Shown one piece after another: positions 1 to 7,174 of a DNA stretch of 64,000 nucleotides. Within the stretch, counting starts at the first letter, position 1, and each line of letters begins with the position of its first letter. The stretch lies in assembly GCF_001280125.1 (NCBI RefSeq), contig NZ_LGEG01000266.1, positions 54,311-118,310 of the forward strand. Direction: 5' to 3'. The position numbers were made by a program, and so were the translations under genes. The DNA comes from Streptomyces sp. NRRL F-6492 (GTDB lineage: Bacteria > Actinomycetota > Actinomycetes > Streptomycetales > Streptomycetaceae). The notes beneath the pieces are model-generated. The model worked only from the letters and a program-made list of their open reading frames with translations, made no database searches and was not told the origin of the DNA.

Positions 1-954
1 CTCGGCGGGGACGGCCGCGCCGAACATCCGGGTCGGCAGACCGCGCTCGGAGAGCCCCGCCGCCAGCGCTTCGAGCGGCAGGGTGTGCTGCTCGCCGGGC
101 ACACAGGCCAGGAGCACCGGCGGTACGGGGGCCACGGAGCCGTGTCCGGCGGGCACGACCTGCCGGAGCGCGGTCGACACGTGCCAGGACAGCAGGTGCT
201 CCACCTCGACGTAACGGTCCCCGGACGACTCCCACTTGCGCCCCACCGCGTGCAGGGTGGGCGCCATCACCTCCTCCCAGGCGGTGACGAGCCCGTGGTC
301 CGCGACGGCGTCCCGGAGCAGGGCGTCCAGGGCGGGGCCGTCGAGCCGCACGGCGGCCCGCGCGAGCCCCCGGCACTCCCGCCGCACGTCACCGAGCGGA
401 AGCCCGTTGCCGGACCCGGGCTGCCGGGCGGGCTTCGGCCCGTCCACCGGTCGCGGCCGCGATTCCGGCCGCTCGTCCGTGGCGCCGGACCGCGCGCCCG
501 GCCCTTCGGCCCTGTGCCCTTCCCGCTCCGAGGAACGGACGGAACCGGCCGCCGCTTCGGAACGGCCCGGTTCCGCACCTTCGCGTCGGCCCGGGTACGG
601 CTCCGCGGACCGGTCCCGCGTCCCGGGAGCCGCGGGAGCGGGACCCGCGCCGGAGCCCGCCGCGGAAGCCGGGCCGAAGTCCGTGCCGAGACCCGCGTCG
701 GGGCCCGGGCCCTCCGTCCTGCTCGCCCGCGCGATCCGGGCCGCCTCGGCCGGAGGGGCCCCTGACGCCGTCAGCCGGCACATCTCCTCCAGCATCGCGA
801 CGTCCTCCGGGGCCCACCGCCGGTGCCGTCCGTCCTCGCGGGCGGCGGGACCGATCCCGTACCGCCGGTCCCACGAGCGCAGGGTGGTCGGTGACACCCC
901 GAGGCGCCGCGCCACCGTTCCCGTGGTGATGCCGTACGTCGCCGAGTCGCTCAT
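1..954 (-). CDS. MerR-family regulator with B12-binding-like domain (5' part; C-terminus outside window)
   Basis: A likely DNA-binding regulator, cut by the window edge after 318 residues. Residues 6-75 are a MerR winged-helix domain with the typical core (GTVARRLGVSPTTLRSWDRRYGI). A low-complexity Gly/Pro/Arg linker covers about 85-180. Residues from about 185 match the cobalamin-binding helical bundle and Rossmann start seen in CarH/LitR: a Trp, then a Glu-His pair near 250, and an E-x-H motif (PGEQHTLPLE) near 289 where the lower-ligand His lies in B12 photoreceptors. The spacing of Trp to Glu-His is one residue longer than I expect, and the usual Gly after E-x-H is Pro, so cobalamin binding is inferred. 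It lies 38 bp downstream of cbiZ on the same strand and is probably co-transcribed. ATG at 952-954 is preceded by only a weak ribosome site. Confidence 0.8.
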   Translation of the reverse strand, partial: MSDSATYGITTGTVARRLGVSPTTLRSWDRRYGIGPAAREDGRHRRWAPEDVAMLEEMCRLTASGAPPAEAARIARASRTEGPGPDAGLGTDFGPASAAGSGAGPAPAAPGTRDRSAEPYPGRREGAEPGRSEAAAGSVRSSEREGHRAEGPGARSGATDERPESRPRPVDGPKPARQPGSGNGLPLGDVRRECRGLARAAVRLDGPALDALLRDAVADHGLVTAWEEVMAPTLHAVGRKWESSGDRYVEVEHLLSWHVSTALRQVVPAGHGSVAPVPPVLLACVPGEQHTLPLEALAAGLSERGLPTRMFGAAVPAE

Positions 955-992
955 GTGTCCAGGTTATGGCGCACAACCGATGCGAGTACGCC

Positions 993-1742
993 TCAGACGG
1001 CGGGACCGGTGCGCTCGGCGGCCAGCAGGCCCGCACAGGCCTCCCGGGTCGCCCGGTGCACGGCGCGGGCGAGCCGCGCGCCCCAGAGCGAGCGCGGCCC
1101 GGCGAAGGGCTCGGCCCCGGCGGCGAAGGGCCCGGCCCCGTCCCCGTCGGCGAACGGCCCGGCCCCGTCCCCGGCGGGGGAGGGCGCGGCCACGCAGACG
1201 GCGTCCGTCGGGGTGCCGGAGGCGTCGGCGCCCAGCTCGACCAGGGCCTGCGTCTTCGCCTCGGTGGCGGTGGCCACCGCGTTCACGAGGGCCGCGTCCG
1301 TCAGGGGCACGGGCAGCGACACGATGATGTTGATCGTCCCGGGGCGCGGGACCGTGACCCCGCCGACCCCCGGAGCGGCGGCCCAGCCCCGTACCCCGAT
1401 CCCGGCCGTGACCACGGCGTGCGCGCCGCCGTCCACCGCGTGGCGCCGGTCCGCGACCGAGGCCGCCGTCATGAGGCCCACGCCGGCGCCCGGAAGCCCC
1501 GCGCCCGAGGCGAGTTCGCGGAGGTGGGCGACGGGATCGAGCCGGCCGTAACCGGGCGGCACCTGGGCGTTGACCACCCACTCCCGCTCGCCGATGCCCC
1601 CGCCGAGCACCGCGCTCGACACCATCCGCACGCCCGGCCCCGGGGCCCAGACGAGGAGGGGCCACTCTCGCCCCTGTTCCGTGTGGCCGAGGAGGACGGC
1701 GTCGGCGAGGGACGGGCGGGCGGAGAGGGTCCGGGGAAGCAC
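993..1742 (-). CDS. cbiZ: adenosylcobinamide amidohydrolase (CbiZ)
   Basis: A 249-residue protein of the CbiZ family, which cleaves the aminopropanol side chain of adenosylcobinamide to give adenosylcobyric acid, so that exogenous corrinoids can be salvaged. Family-typical blocks include MVSSAVLGGGIGEREWVVN near 40-58, GVGLMTAASV near 87-96, GIGVRGWAAAP near 114-124 and PGTINIIVSLPVPLT near 133-147. Near 205-225 there is a short in-frame repeat (GDGAGPFA, twice, then a third degenerate copy). It starts with GTG at 1742; the upstream TAGGGTGTGGG is a mediocre ribosome site. It is followed after 38 bp by the MerR/B12-type regulator gene, which suggests a corrinoid-responsive pair. I found no convincing cobalamin riboswitch upstream. 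Confidence 0.85.
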   Translation of the reverse strand: MLPRTLSARPSLADAVLLGHTEQGREWPLLVWAPGPGVRMVSSAVLGGGIGEREWVVNAQVPPGYGRLDPVAHLRELASGAGLPGAGVGLMTAASVADRRHAVDGGAHAVVTAGIGVRGWAAAPGVGGVTVPRPGTINIIVSLPVPLTDAALVNAVATATEAKTQALVELGADASGTPTDAVCVAAPSPAGDGAGPFADGDGAGPFAAGAEPFAGPRSLWGARLARAVHRATREACAGLLAAERTGPAV

Positions 1743-1968
1743 CCCACACCCTAACGCGCGGCCTTTTTCTCACTCGAACGGATGAAAGCCCCCTCCGGAC
1801 CCATCCGATCGGCGCCCGGTTCCGAATCACCCGTGACAGCAGGGCCGGAAGTGAGCGATGAGCCGCGGACGGCCCGGACGCGCCACCGCACTCCCCACCG
1901 GGAAGGCAGTGCCGTCTCCCCTCCACGTGCGCAGTCCTCTACGCATCCGGACCAAAGAGGTTTCTCCC

Positions 1969-2625
1969 ATGACCACTTCCCGCATCCGCCGCGCCGCCGT
2001 CGCCGTGGCCGCCGCGGCCGTCCTGCCCTTCGCCCTGACCGCCTGCTCGGACTCCGGAAAGAACGAGGCGGCCGGCTCCGGCGCCCAGGCCTCCAGCGCC
2101 CCGGCGCAGGGCAACACCTCCTCGGCCCCCGCCGACTCCGACATGACTTCCGACGGCCCGTTCGGCCCGGCCTGTGCCGGTGTGCCGAAGGAGGGCGCCG
2201 GTTCCTTCGACGGCATGGCGAAGGACCCCGTCGCCACGGCCGCCTCGAACAACCCGGCCCTGTCCACCCTGGTGACCGCCGTCAAGAAGGCCGGCCTGGT
2301 CGACACCCTCAACAACGCCCAGAACATCACCGTGTTCGCGCCCACCAACGAGGCCTTCGCGAAGATCCCGAAGGCCGACCTGGACAAGGTCCTGGCCGAC
2401 AAGGCCACGCTGACCAAGATCCTGACCTACCACGTGGTGGGCCAGAAGCTGACCCCGAAGCAGCTGGAGAACGGCACCTTCGAGACCCTCGAGAAGAGCA
2501 CCCTGACCACGAAGGGCTCCGGCGAGGAGTACACGGTCAACGACTCCTCGAAGGTCGTCTGCGGCAACGTCCCGACGGCCAACGCGACCGTCTACATCGT
2601 CGACACGGTCCTCATGCCCAAGTAG
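1969..2625 (+). CDS. fasciclin (FAS1) domain lipoprotein
   Basis: A 218-residue exported lipoprotein. Residues 1-26 form a signal peptide with twin Arg in the n-region and the lipobox LTAC. A Ser/Ala-rich linker follows to about 60. One FAS1 domain covers about 85-216, with the conserved block FAPTNEAFAKIP and the H-box-like motif YHVVGQKL. FAS1 proteins mediate adhesion or matrix contacts; the function here is not known. The longer open frame begins at 1858, but the ATG at 1969 follows AAAGAGG at 1954-1960 with good spacing and starts exactly at the signal peptide. A strong hairpin terminator lies 100 bp downstream. Confidence 0.88.
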   Translation: MTTSRIRRAAVAVAAAAVLPFALTACSDSGKNEAAGSGAQASSAPAQGNTSSAPADSDMTSDGPFGPACAGVPKEGAGSFDGMAKDPVATAASNNPALSTLVTAVKKAGLVDTLNNAQNITVFAPTNEAFAKIPKADLDKVLADKATLTKILTYHVVGQKLTPKQLENGTFETLEKSTLTTKGSGEEYTVNDSSKVVCGNVPTANATVYIVDTVLMPK

Positions 2626-2724
2626 GCGCCACGCGCGCGGAGCCCGCGGCGGGAGCGGCCGCGGGACGGACCGAACGGGATCGGGCCCCACACGCGCGGT
2701 ACAGCCCGAAGGGCACTCACACGC

Positions 2725-2755
2725 GGGGCCACCGGATCTTGGGGCCGGTGGCCCC
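2725..2755 (+). terminator. hairpin terminator after the fasciclin gene
   Basis: Perfect 11-bp arms GGGGCCACCGG (2725-2735) and CCGGTGGCCCC (2745-2755) with a 9-base loop. There is no strong T tract, as is usual in Streptomyces. Confidence 0.7.
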
Positions 2756-2762
2756 GTTGCCA

Positions 2763-2881
2763 TGCCGTCTGCCGTCTGCCGTCTGCCGTCTGCCGTCTGC
2801 CGTCTGCCGTCTGCCGTAGGCCCCGTGTCTTTTGCCGTCCGCCGTCCGCCGTCCGCCGTCCGCCGTCCGCCGTCCGCCGTC
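2763..2881. repeat. heptanucleotide tandem repeat (TGCCGTC)n / (CGCCGTC)n
   Basis: Seven full TGCCGTC copies plus a partial copy (2763-2817), a 15-base interruption, then one TGCCGTC and six CGCCGTC copies (2833-2881). The 7-base unit cycles through all three frames. No gene was recognised here. It sits in the 513-bp spacer between the fasciclin gene and the sigma-like membrane protein gene. Confidence 0.9.
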
Positions 2882-3009
2882 CGCATCCGTCCTCGGCCCC
2901 GCACCTTCCGCCCTCCGCCCGTTTCCCCCTGTGGCCGGACCCCGTTTCCCGTACCCCGCTCTCCACGACCCGCTCTTCGCGCTCGCCCTCGTGCCCCGCT
3001 CCGTGTCCC

Positions 3010-3142
3010 CGTACCGGAGACGAGTGCCCGTACCGGAGACGAAGGCCCGCACCGGAGACGAGGGCCCGCGCCGGAGACGAGGGCCCATGCCGAAGGCGTG
3101 AACCCGCCGAAGAGGCGTGGACCCGCCACCGGGCCGGAGTGA
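3010..3142. repeat. 19-bp tandem repeats, four good copies and three degenerate
   Basis: Four near-identical 19-bp units start at 3010, 3029, 3048 and 3067, with the consensus CGYRCCGGAGACGAGGGCC. Three degenerate units follow up to about 3142, just before the next gene. There are no spacers between units, so this is a minisatellite and not a CRISPR array. Confidence 0.85.
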
Positions 3143-3171
3143 CGCGGGCCCGCCGGACTCGTTTTCCGGGC

Positions 3172-5175
3172 ATGCCGTCCCGTCACGCCGTCCCCGGCCC
3201 CGCGATACCCGCCCACCGCCCCGCCCGCGAGGCCGCCGAGGCCGCGCTCGTCGAGCACTACCCCGCGCTCGTACAGCTCGCCTACCTCGTCCTGCCGCCC
3301 GCGCTCGGCCGCCACCGCCGCGTCCTCACCGCCCACGCCCTCGTCCAGAACTCCCTGGCGGAGGCAGCCGGCCGGGTCGGATCCGGGACCTCCCGGACCG
3401 GGACACCGCCCGCCGGGGCCTCCCTGCCAGGACAGCGCTCCGGCGAGCGCCCCGCGCACGCGTGGCTGCGGGCGACCGTGCTCCGCGCCGCCCTCCGCCC
3501 GCCGCGCCGCTTCGCGCCCCCGTTCCCGGTTCCGCTGCCCCTCGTCCTCGGCCTGCGGCTCTTCCCCCGGGCCGGGGGGACCGACGAACTCGCCCTCGAC
3601 CGGGCCCTGGCCGAGGCCGCCCCCGCCACCCGGGCCGCGCTCGCCCTGCGGGCGCTCGAAGGCCTCCCCGCCGACGCGACCGCCCGGCTCCTCGCCTCGG
3701 CCGGCGTCACGGAGCCCGCCGCCGCCCTCCGCGCCGCCGAACGGATCGGCGCGGCGTCCGGCACCGACGTCGAGACGCTCCTCCGCAGCGCCGAGTTCGA
3801 CCCGTGCACCGTCCACACCCGCCCCACCGACCTCCTGCGCCGCCGCCGGCGCACCCGGCTCGCCGCCCTCGCCGGTGCGCTGCTGCTCCTCACGGCGGGC
3901 GCCGCCGTCACCGCCGGAGTCCGCGCCGGGACGGAACCGGAACCGGTCGCCGCCCCGTCCGCCCCCGTCCGGGCGCCCGACCCCACCGCGCTCCTCCGCA
4001 CGCCCGCCGACCGCTGGGCCGACACCTCGCGCGTCGACCTCACCGCCTGGCCCGCACGCGGTGCGAGGGCGGGGGACACGGCCCTGCTCCGGCGGGCCCT
4101 GGACACCTGGGCCCGGGGCGCCGGGGACGGCGTCCGGCAGACCGCCACCCCGGGCACGTCCGCCGCGCCGCCCGCCGCGCCGCCCCGGCTCCTCTTCGCG
4201 GGCACGGTCGACGGCGCGGGCGTGGTGCTCCTGTACGACGGGGGCAGGCTCGCCCGGTACGCCGAACCCCGCGACGGACGCGGGCCCGCGGCCCTCGACC
4301 TCGCGCGGGCCGACGACGCCGACGTCACCACCGGCGCCGCCGTGGTCCTCACCCGCACCCCCGGACGGGCGCGGTACCTCCTCGCGCCCTGGATCGCCGA
4401 GGCGGCGGTACGGGACCTCGGCGCGCCCGGCACCGCCGCCCGCCCGCTGGACGTCACCCCGGACGGCGTGACCGGCCCCGTCCCGTACGACGTCCCGTCC
4501 ACCTCGGGGGCCCCGGGGCGTGCGCCCGGCGCGTGCGCGGGCGTGACCGCGCTCCAGCTGCGCTCCTCGTCCCGGATCGTCGAGGACCACGCCTTCCTCC
4601 TCGCAGACCTCGGGGAACTCGCCCCGGCGCACCTCACGTGGACGCCCCCGCCGGGCGCGGGCGCCCCGGCCCGCGCGCCCCGCGAGGCGACCGGCGCACG
4701 CGGGCTCGCGGCCTGGGCGCGCTCGGCCTGCTCCCTGGCGGCGCTGCACGGCGCCGGGGTCCGGTCGGTCAACCGCTGGGAGTACGCCGAACAGGCCCTG
4801 CCCGAGCGGGCGGGCCGGGCCCTGTGGGTCTGCTCCCGCGTGGACACCTGGGAGGGGAGCGGCCGGGTGGCCGTCTCCTTCGAGGCGCCGGACGGTTCCG
4901 CGCCCCGGCCCGTGACGGAGCTCCGGGACACGGCGGCGTGCAGCCGCTTCGGCCAGCACGTCCTCGCGGGCACGTACTGGACGGCCCGCTCGGGCACGCG
5001 CTACCTGCTCGCGGCGGGCAGCCGCCGGCTGACCGGCGTCACCGCCGGGGGCGCGGTCACCGCCGCCGCGCGCGGCCCGTTCCTGGCGGCCAGGGCCGTC
5101 GGGGAAGGACCGGTGCGGCTCACGGGCCGGCTGTCCGACGGCTCCGCCCTCACGGGACTCACCGGCCTCCCGTAG
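3172..5175 (+). CDS. membrane-anchored protein with ECF-sigma-like N-terminus and extracytoplasmic domain
   Basis: About 667 residues, function unknown. The N-terminal part resembles a degenerate ECF sigma factor: LVEHYPALVQLAYLVLPP near 27-44 looks like region 2.1-2.2, and RAALALRALEGLPADATARL near 161-180 looks like region 4. It lacks the full set of promoter-binding residues that I would expect. An RRRRRTR stop-transfer stretch and one membrane helix follow near 225-247. The remaining ~420 residues are predicted outside the cell and contain Cys residues. The start is uncertain: ATG 3172 is used here, GTG 3139 in the same frame is possible, and neither has a clear ribosome site. It converges on the XRE-cupin gene with a 20-bp gap. 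Confidence 0.7.
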   Translation: MPSRHAVPGPAIPAHRPAREAAEAALVEHYPALVQLAYLVLPPALGRHRRVLTAHALVQNSLAEAAGRVGSGTSRTGTPPAGASLPGQRSGERPAHAWLRATVLRAALRPPRRFAPPFPVPLPLVLGLRLFPRAGGTDELALDRALAEAAPATRAALALRALEGLPADATARLLASAGVTEPAAALRAAERIGAASGTDVETLLRSAEFDPCTVHTRPTDLLRRRRRTRLAALAGALLLLTAGAAVTAGVRAGTEPEPVAAPSAPVRAPDPTALLRTPADRWADTSRVDLTAWPARGARAGDTALLRRALDTWARGAGDGVRQTATPGTSAAPPAAPPRLLFAGTVDGAGVVLLYDGGRLARYAEPRDGRGPAALDLARADDADVTTGAAVVLTRTPGRARYLLAPWIAEAAVRDLGAPGTAARPLDVTPDGVTGPVPYDVPSTSGAPGRAPGACAGVTALQLRSSSRIVEDHAFLLADLGELAPAHLTWTPPPGAGAPARAPREATGARGLAAWARSACSLAALHGAGVRSVNRWEYAEQALPERAGRALWVCSRVDTWEGSGRVAVSFEAPDGSAPRPVTELRDTAACSRFGQHVLAGTYWTARSGTRYLLAAGSRRLTGVTAGGAVTAAARGPFLAARAVGEGPVRLTGRLSDGSALTGLTGLP

Positions 5176-5195
5176 GGGCCCGGTCGCCGGCCGCG

Positions 5196-5837
5196 TCAGG
5201 GTTCCAGGACCTCCACGTGGTCGGCGACCGCCACCACCAGGACGCGCGCGCCGGGACCGACGGTCCGCCAGCGGTGGCGCACCCCGCCGGACATCAGCAG
5301 CGTGTCCCCGCGCCCGAGCCGGTGGACCCTGCCCTCCGCCTCCACCTCCACCGCGCCGTCCGCGACGTACAGCAACTCGTCGTTGCGGTGCAGGAACTCG
5401 CGGTCCGCGTCGTGCTCGCCGGTGAACTCCAGGGCGTGCACCTGGTGGCGGCCCCGGACCACCGGGCGGACCCGCGCGCCGTCCCGCAGACCGCTGTCGT
5501 CGCCCGCGCGGACGACGTCCACCGTGCGGGTCTCGTCCGAGGCGGCGAGCAGCCGGACGGCGGTCGTGTCGAGCGCGTCGGCGATCCGCTGGAGCGACCG
5601 CATGCTGGGGCGGGCCCGGTCGTTCTCGATCTGGCTGAGGAAGGGCGAGGAGAGCCCGCTGCGATCCGCCACCTCGGCCAGGGTGAGGTCGAGGGACCGC
5701 CGCCGACGTCGCACGGCCGCCCCCACGCGCGGGACACCGCCCTCCTTCACCCCCGGGGCACCCCCCTCCTTCACCTCCGGCGCGTCCGTTCCCGCCGTCG
5801 TCCTCCGTGCCCCGCCGCCCGGCGCCTTCGCCTCCAT
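5196..5837 (-). CDS. XRE-family regulator with C-terminal cupin domain
   Basis: A 213-residue transcription factor. An XRE helix-turn-helix lies near 40-95 (RRRRSLDLTLAEVADRSGLS, then SPFLSQIENDRARPS). A cupin_2 barrel lies near 140-205 (RNDELLYVADGAVEVEAEGR and LGRGDTLLMSGGVRHRWR), a family architecture in which the cupin senses a small ligand. Residues 21-35 hold a short VKEGGxP repeat. A longer frame starts at 5978, but it would run through the divergent promoter region, so ATG 5837 is preferred. It is divergent from the arylsulfotransferase-like gene and is the obvious candidate regulator of that gene and the NCS2 permease. Confidence 0.85.
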   Translation of the reverse strand: MEAKAPGGGARRTTAGTDAPEVKEGGAPGVKEGGVPRVGAAVRRRRRSLDLTLAEVADRSGLSSPFLSQIENDRARPSMRSLQRIADALDTTAVRLLAASDETRTVDVVRAGDDSGLRDGARVRPVVRGRHQVHALEFTGEHDADREFLHRNDELLYVADGAVEVEAEGRVHRLGRGDTLLMSGGVRHRWRTVGPGARVLVVAVADHVEVLEP

Positions 5838-5992
5838 CGTCGTCCCCGTCCCTCTCCGCCCGGCGGTGCCTGTCGCGATCCTCGCTGCTCCCGGCACCCT
5901 ACGCGGCGGTCGTGACGGGATCCGGGCACGGTTTCGCACTCCCGACACACGCCCGTCACACGACGCCTCTAGTTTCAAAGTCAGTTGCTCCA

Positions 5993-6009
5993 GTCAAAGA
6001 AAGTTTGAC
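5993..6009. promoter_or_regulatory. palindromic operator candidate GTCAAA-N5-TTTGAC
   Basis: A perfect inverted repeat with 6-bp arms (5993-5998 and 6004-6009) and a 5-base spacer, plus a related half site TTTCAAAGTC about 20 bp upstream (5973-5982). It lies in the AT-richer intergenic region, 41 bp before the arylsulfotransferase-like start. The adjacent XRE-cupin regulator is the likely binder (inferred). Confidence 0.5.
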
Positions 6010-6049
6010 GACGGAGCCCGCAGCCGACCCGGAACGCAGGAGCGCCGCC

Positions 6050-7174
6050 ATGCCCACGATCGACCAGAACTCCCGCCGCCGACGACCGACCGGTCTCCTC
6101 GCCCTCGACGAGACCGCCGCCTACGACGGCTACACCCTCTACGCCCCGCTCACCGGCACCGGCCAGGTCCACCTGGTCGACCTGCGCGGCGAGACCGCCC
6201 ACCGGTGGGACCTGCCCTACCGCCCCGGCCGCCACGCCCGGCTGCTCGCCGACGGCACCCTCGCCTACAACGGCGTCCTGCCCGGCGAGGACGCCCTGTT
6301 CCCGATGTGGCACAAGTACCGCGGCGGCGTCATGCTGCACGCCGCTCCCGACGGCGCGGTGCTGCGCGAGCACCGCGACCCCCTCCAGCACCACGACGCC
6401 CACCACCTCGACGACGGCCGGATCCTCTACACCGCCCTCGAACCCCTCCGGGGCGCCGACGCCGAAGCCGTACGCGGCGGAGTGCCCGGCTCCGAGGCCG
6501 ACGGCGGCACCGTCTGGGCCGACACCGTCCGCGAGGTCGGACCCGACGGCGCACTCCTCTGGTCCTGGCGCGCCTCCGAGCACCTCGACCGCGACGCGTA
6601 CCCGCTGCACGAGGCGTACGCCCGCGAGCACTGGCCGCTGATCAACAGCGTCACCCCGCTCCGCGACGGCAACGTACTCGCCAGCCTGCGCAGCGTCTCG
6701 GCCGTCGTCGTCATCAGCCGCGAGACCGGCGAGATCCTGTGGCGCAGCGCCCCCGGCACCACCAGCCAGCAGCACGCACCGACCGAACTCGACGACGGCC
6801 GGTTCCTCGTCTTCGACAACGGCGTCTTCCGGCCGCACCACGACGTCCCGTACTCCCGCGTCGTCGAGATCGACCGGGAGAGCGGCGCGATCGCGTGGGA
6901 GTACCACGACCCGGCCCGCGAGTTCTTCTTCGCCCCGTTCATGGGCTCCGCGCAGCGCCTCCCCAACGGCAACACCCTCGTCACCGACTCCCCGTCCGGC
7001 CGGCTCTTCGAGGTGACGAAGGACGGCTACCTGTGCTGGGAGTACGTCGTCCCGCACTTCGCCGGATACCGCGAGAGCGAGGTCCGCGGCCTCTTCCCGT
7101 CCGAGCCCAACGCCGTCTTCCGCGCCTACCGCTACGCGGCCGCCGACATCCCGTGGCTGGGGGCCGGCTCGTGA
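6050..7174 (+). CDS. arylsulfotransferase-family (ASST-like) beta-propeller protein
   Basis: A 374-residue protein without a signal peptide, so probably cytoplasmic. It has the repeated propeller blades of the arylsulfotransferase family, with blade motifs such as LRDGNVLASLRSVSAVVVIS, ETGEILWRS, LDDGRFLVFDNG and LPNGNTLVTDS, and several His residues (HHDAHHLDDG near 107-116; QQHAPTELDDG). Classical ASST is periplasmic and transfers sulfate between phenols; whether this cytoplasmic version does so is unknown. ATG 6050 is preceded by GCAGGAG with 7-base spacing; longer in-frame starts run into the upstream operator region. It overlaps the NCS2 permease gene by 4 bp and is translationally coupled to it. 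Confidence 0.75.
   Translation: MPTIDQNSRRRRPTGLLALDETAAYDGYTLYAPLTGTGQVHLVDLRGETAHRWDLPYRPGRHARLLADGTLAYNGVLPGEDALFPMWHKYRGGVMLHAAPDGAVLREHRDPLQHHDAHHLDDGRILYTALEPLRGADAEAVRGGVPGSEADGGTVWADTVREVGPDGALLWSWRASEHLDRDAYPLHEAYAREHWPLINSVTPLRDGNVLASLRSVSAVVVISRETGEILWRSAPGTTSQQHAPTELDDGRFLVFDNGVFRPHHDVPYSRVVEIDRESGAIAWEYHDPAREFFFAPFMGSAQRLPNGNTLVTDSPSGRLFEVTKDGYLCWEYVVPHFAGYRESEVRGLFPSEPNAVFRAYRYAAADIPWLGAGS

Noticed and set aside
1743..1968. Possible cobalamin riboswitch upstream of cbiZ
   Set aside because: The B12-box and the conserved core could not be found on the minus strand.
2763..3142. Possible CRISPR array
   Set aside because: The 7-bp and 19-bp units are contiguous, with no unique spacers and no cas genes nearby.
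3139..3171. GTG 3139 as start of the sigma-like membrane protein
   Set aside because: It lies within the degenerate end of the 19-bp repeats and has no spaced ribosome site; ATG 3172 is used, but the choice is weak.
1939..4959. A 1000-codon open frame on the minus strand over the fasciclin and sigma-like genes
   Set aside because: Its composition is the mirror of the GC-rich coding strand; it has no domain matches, and the plus strand holds recognised genes.
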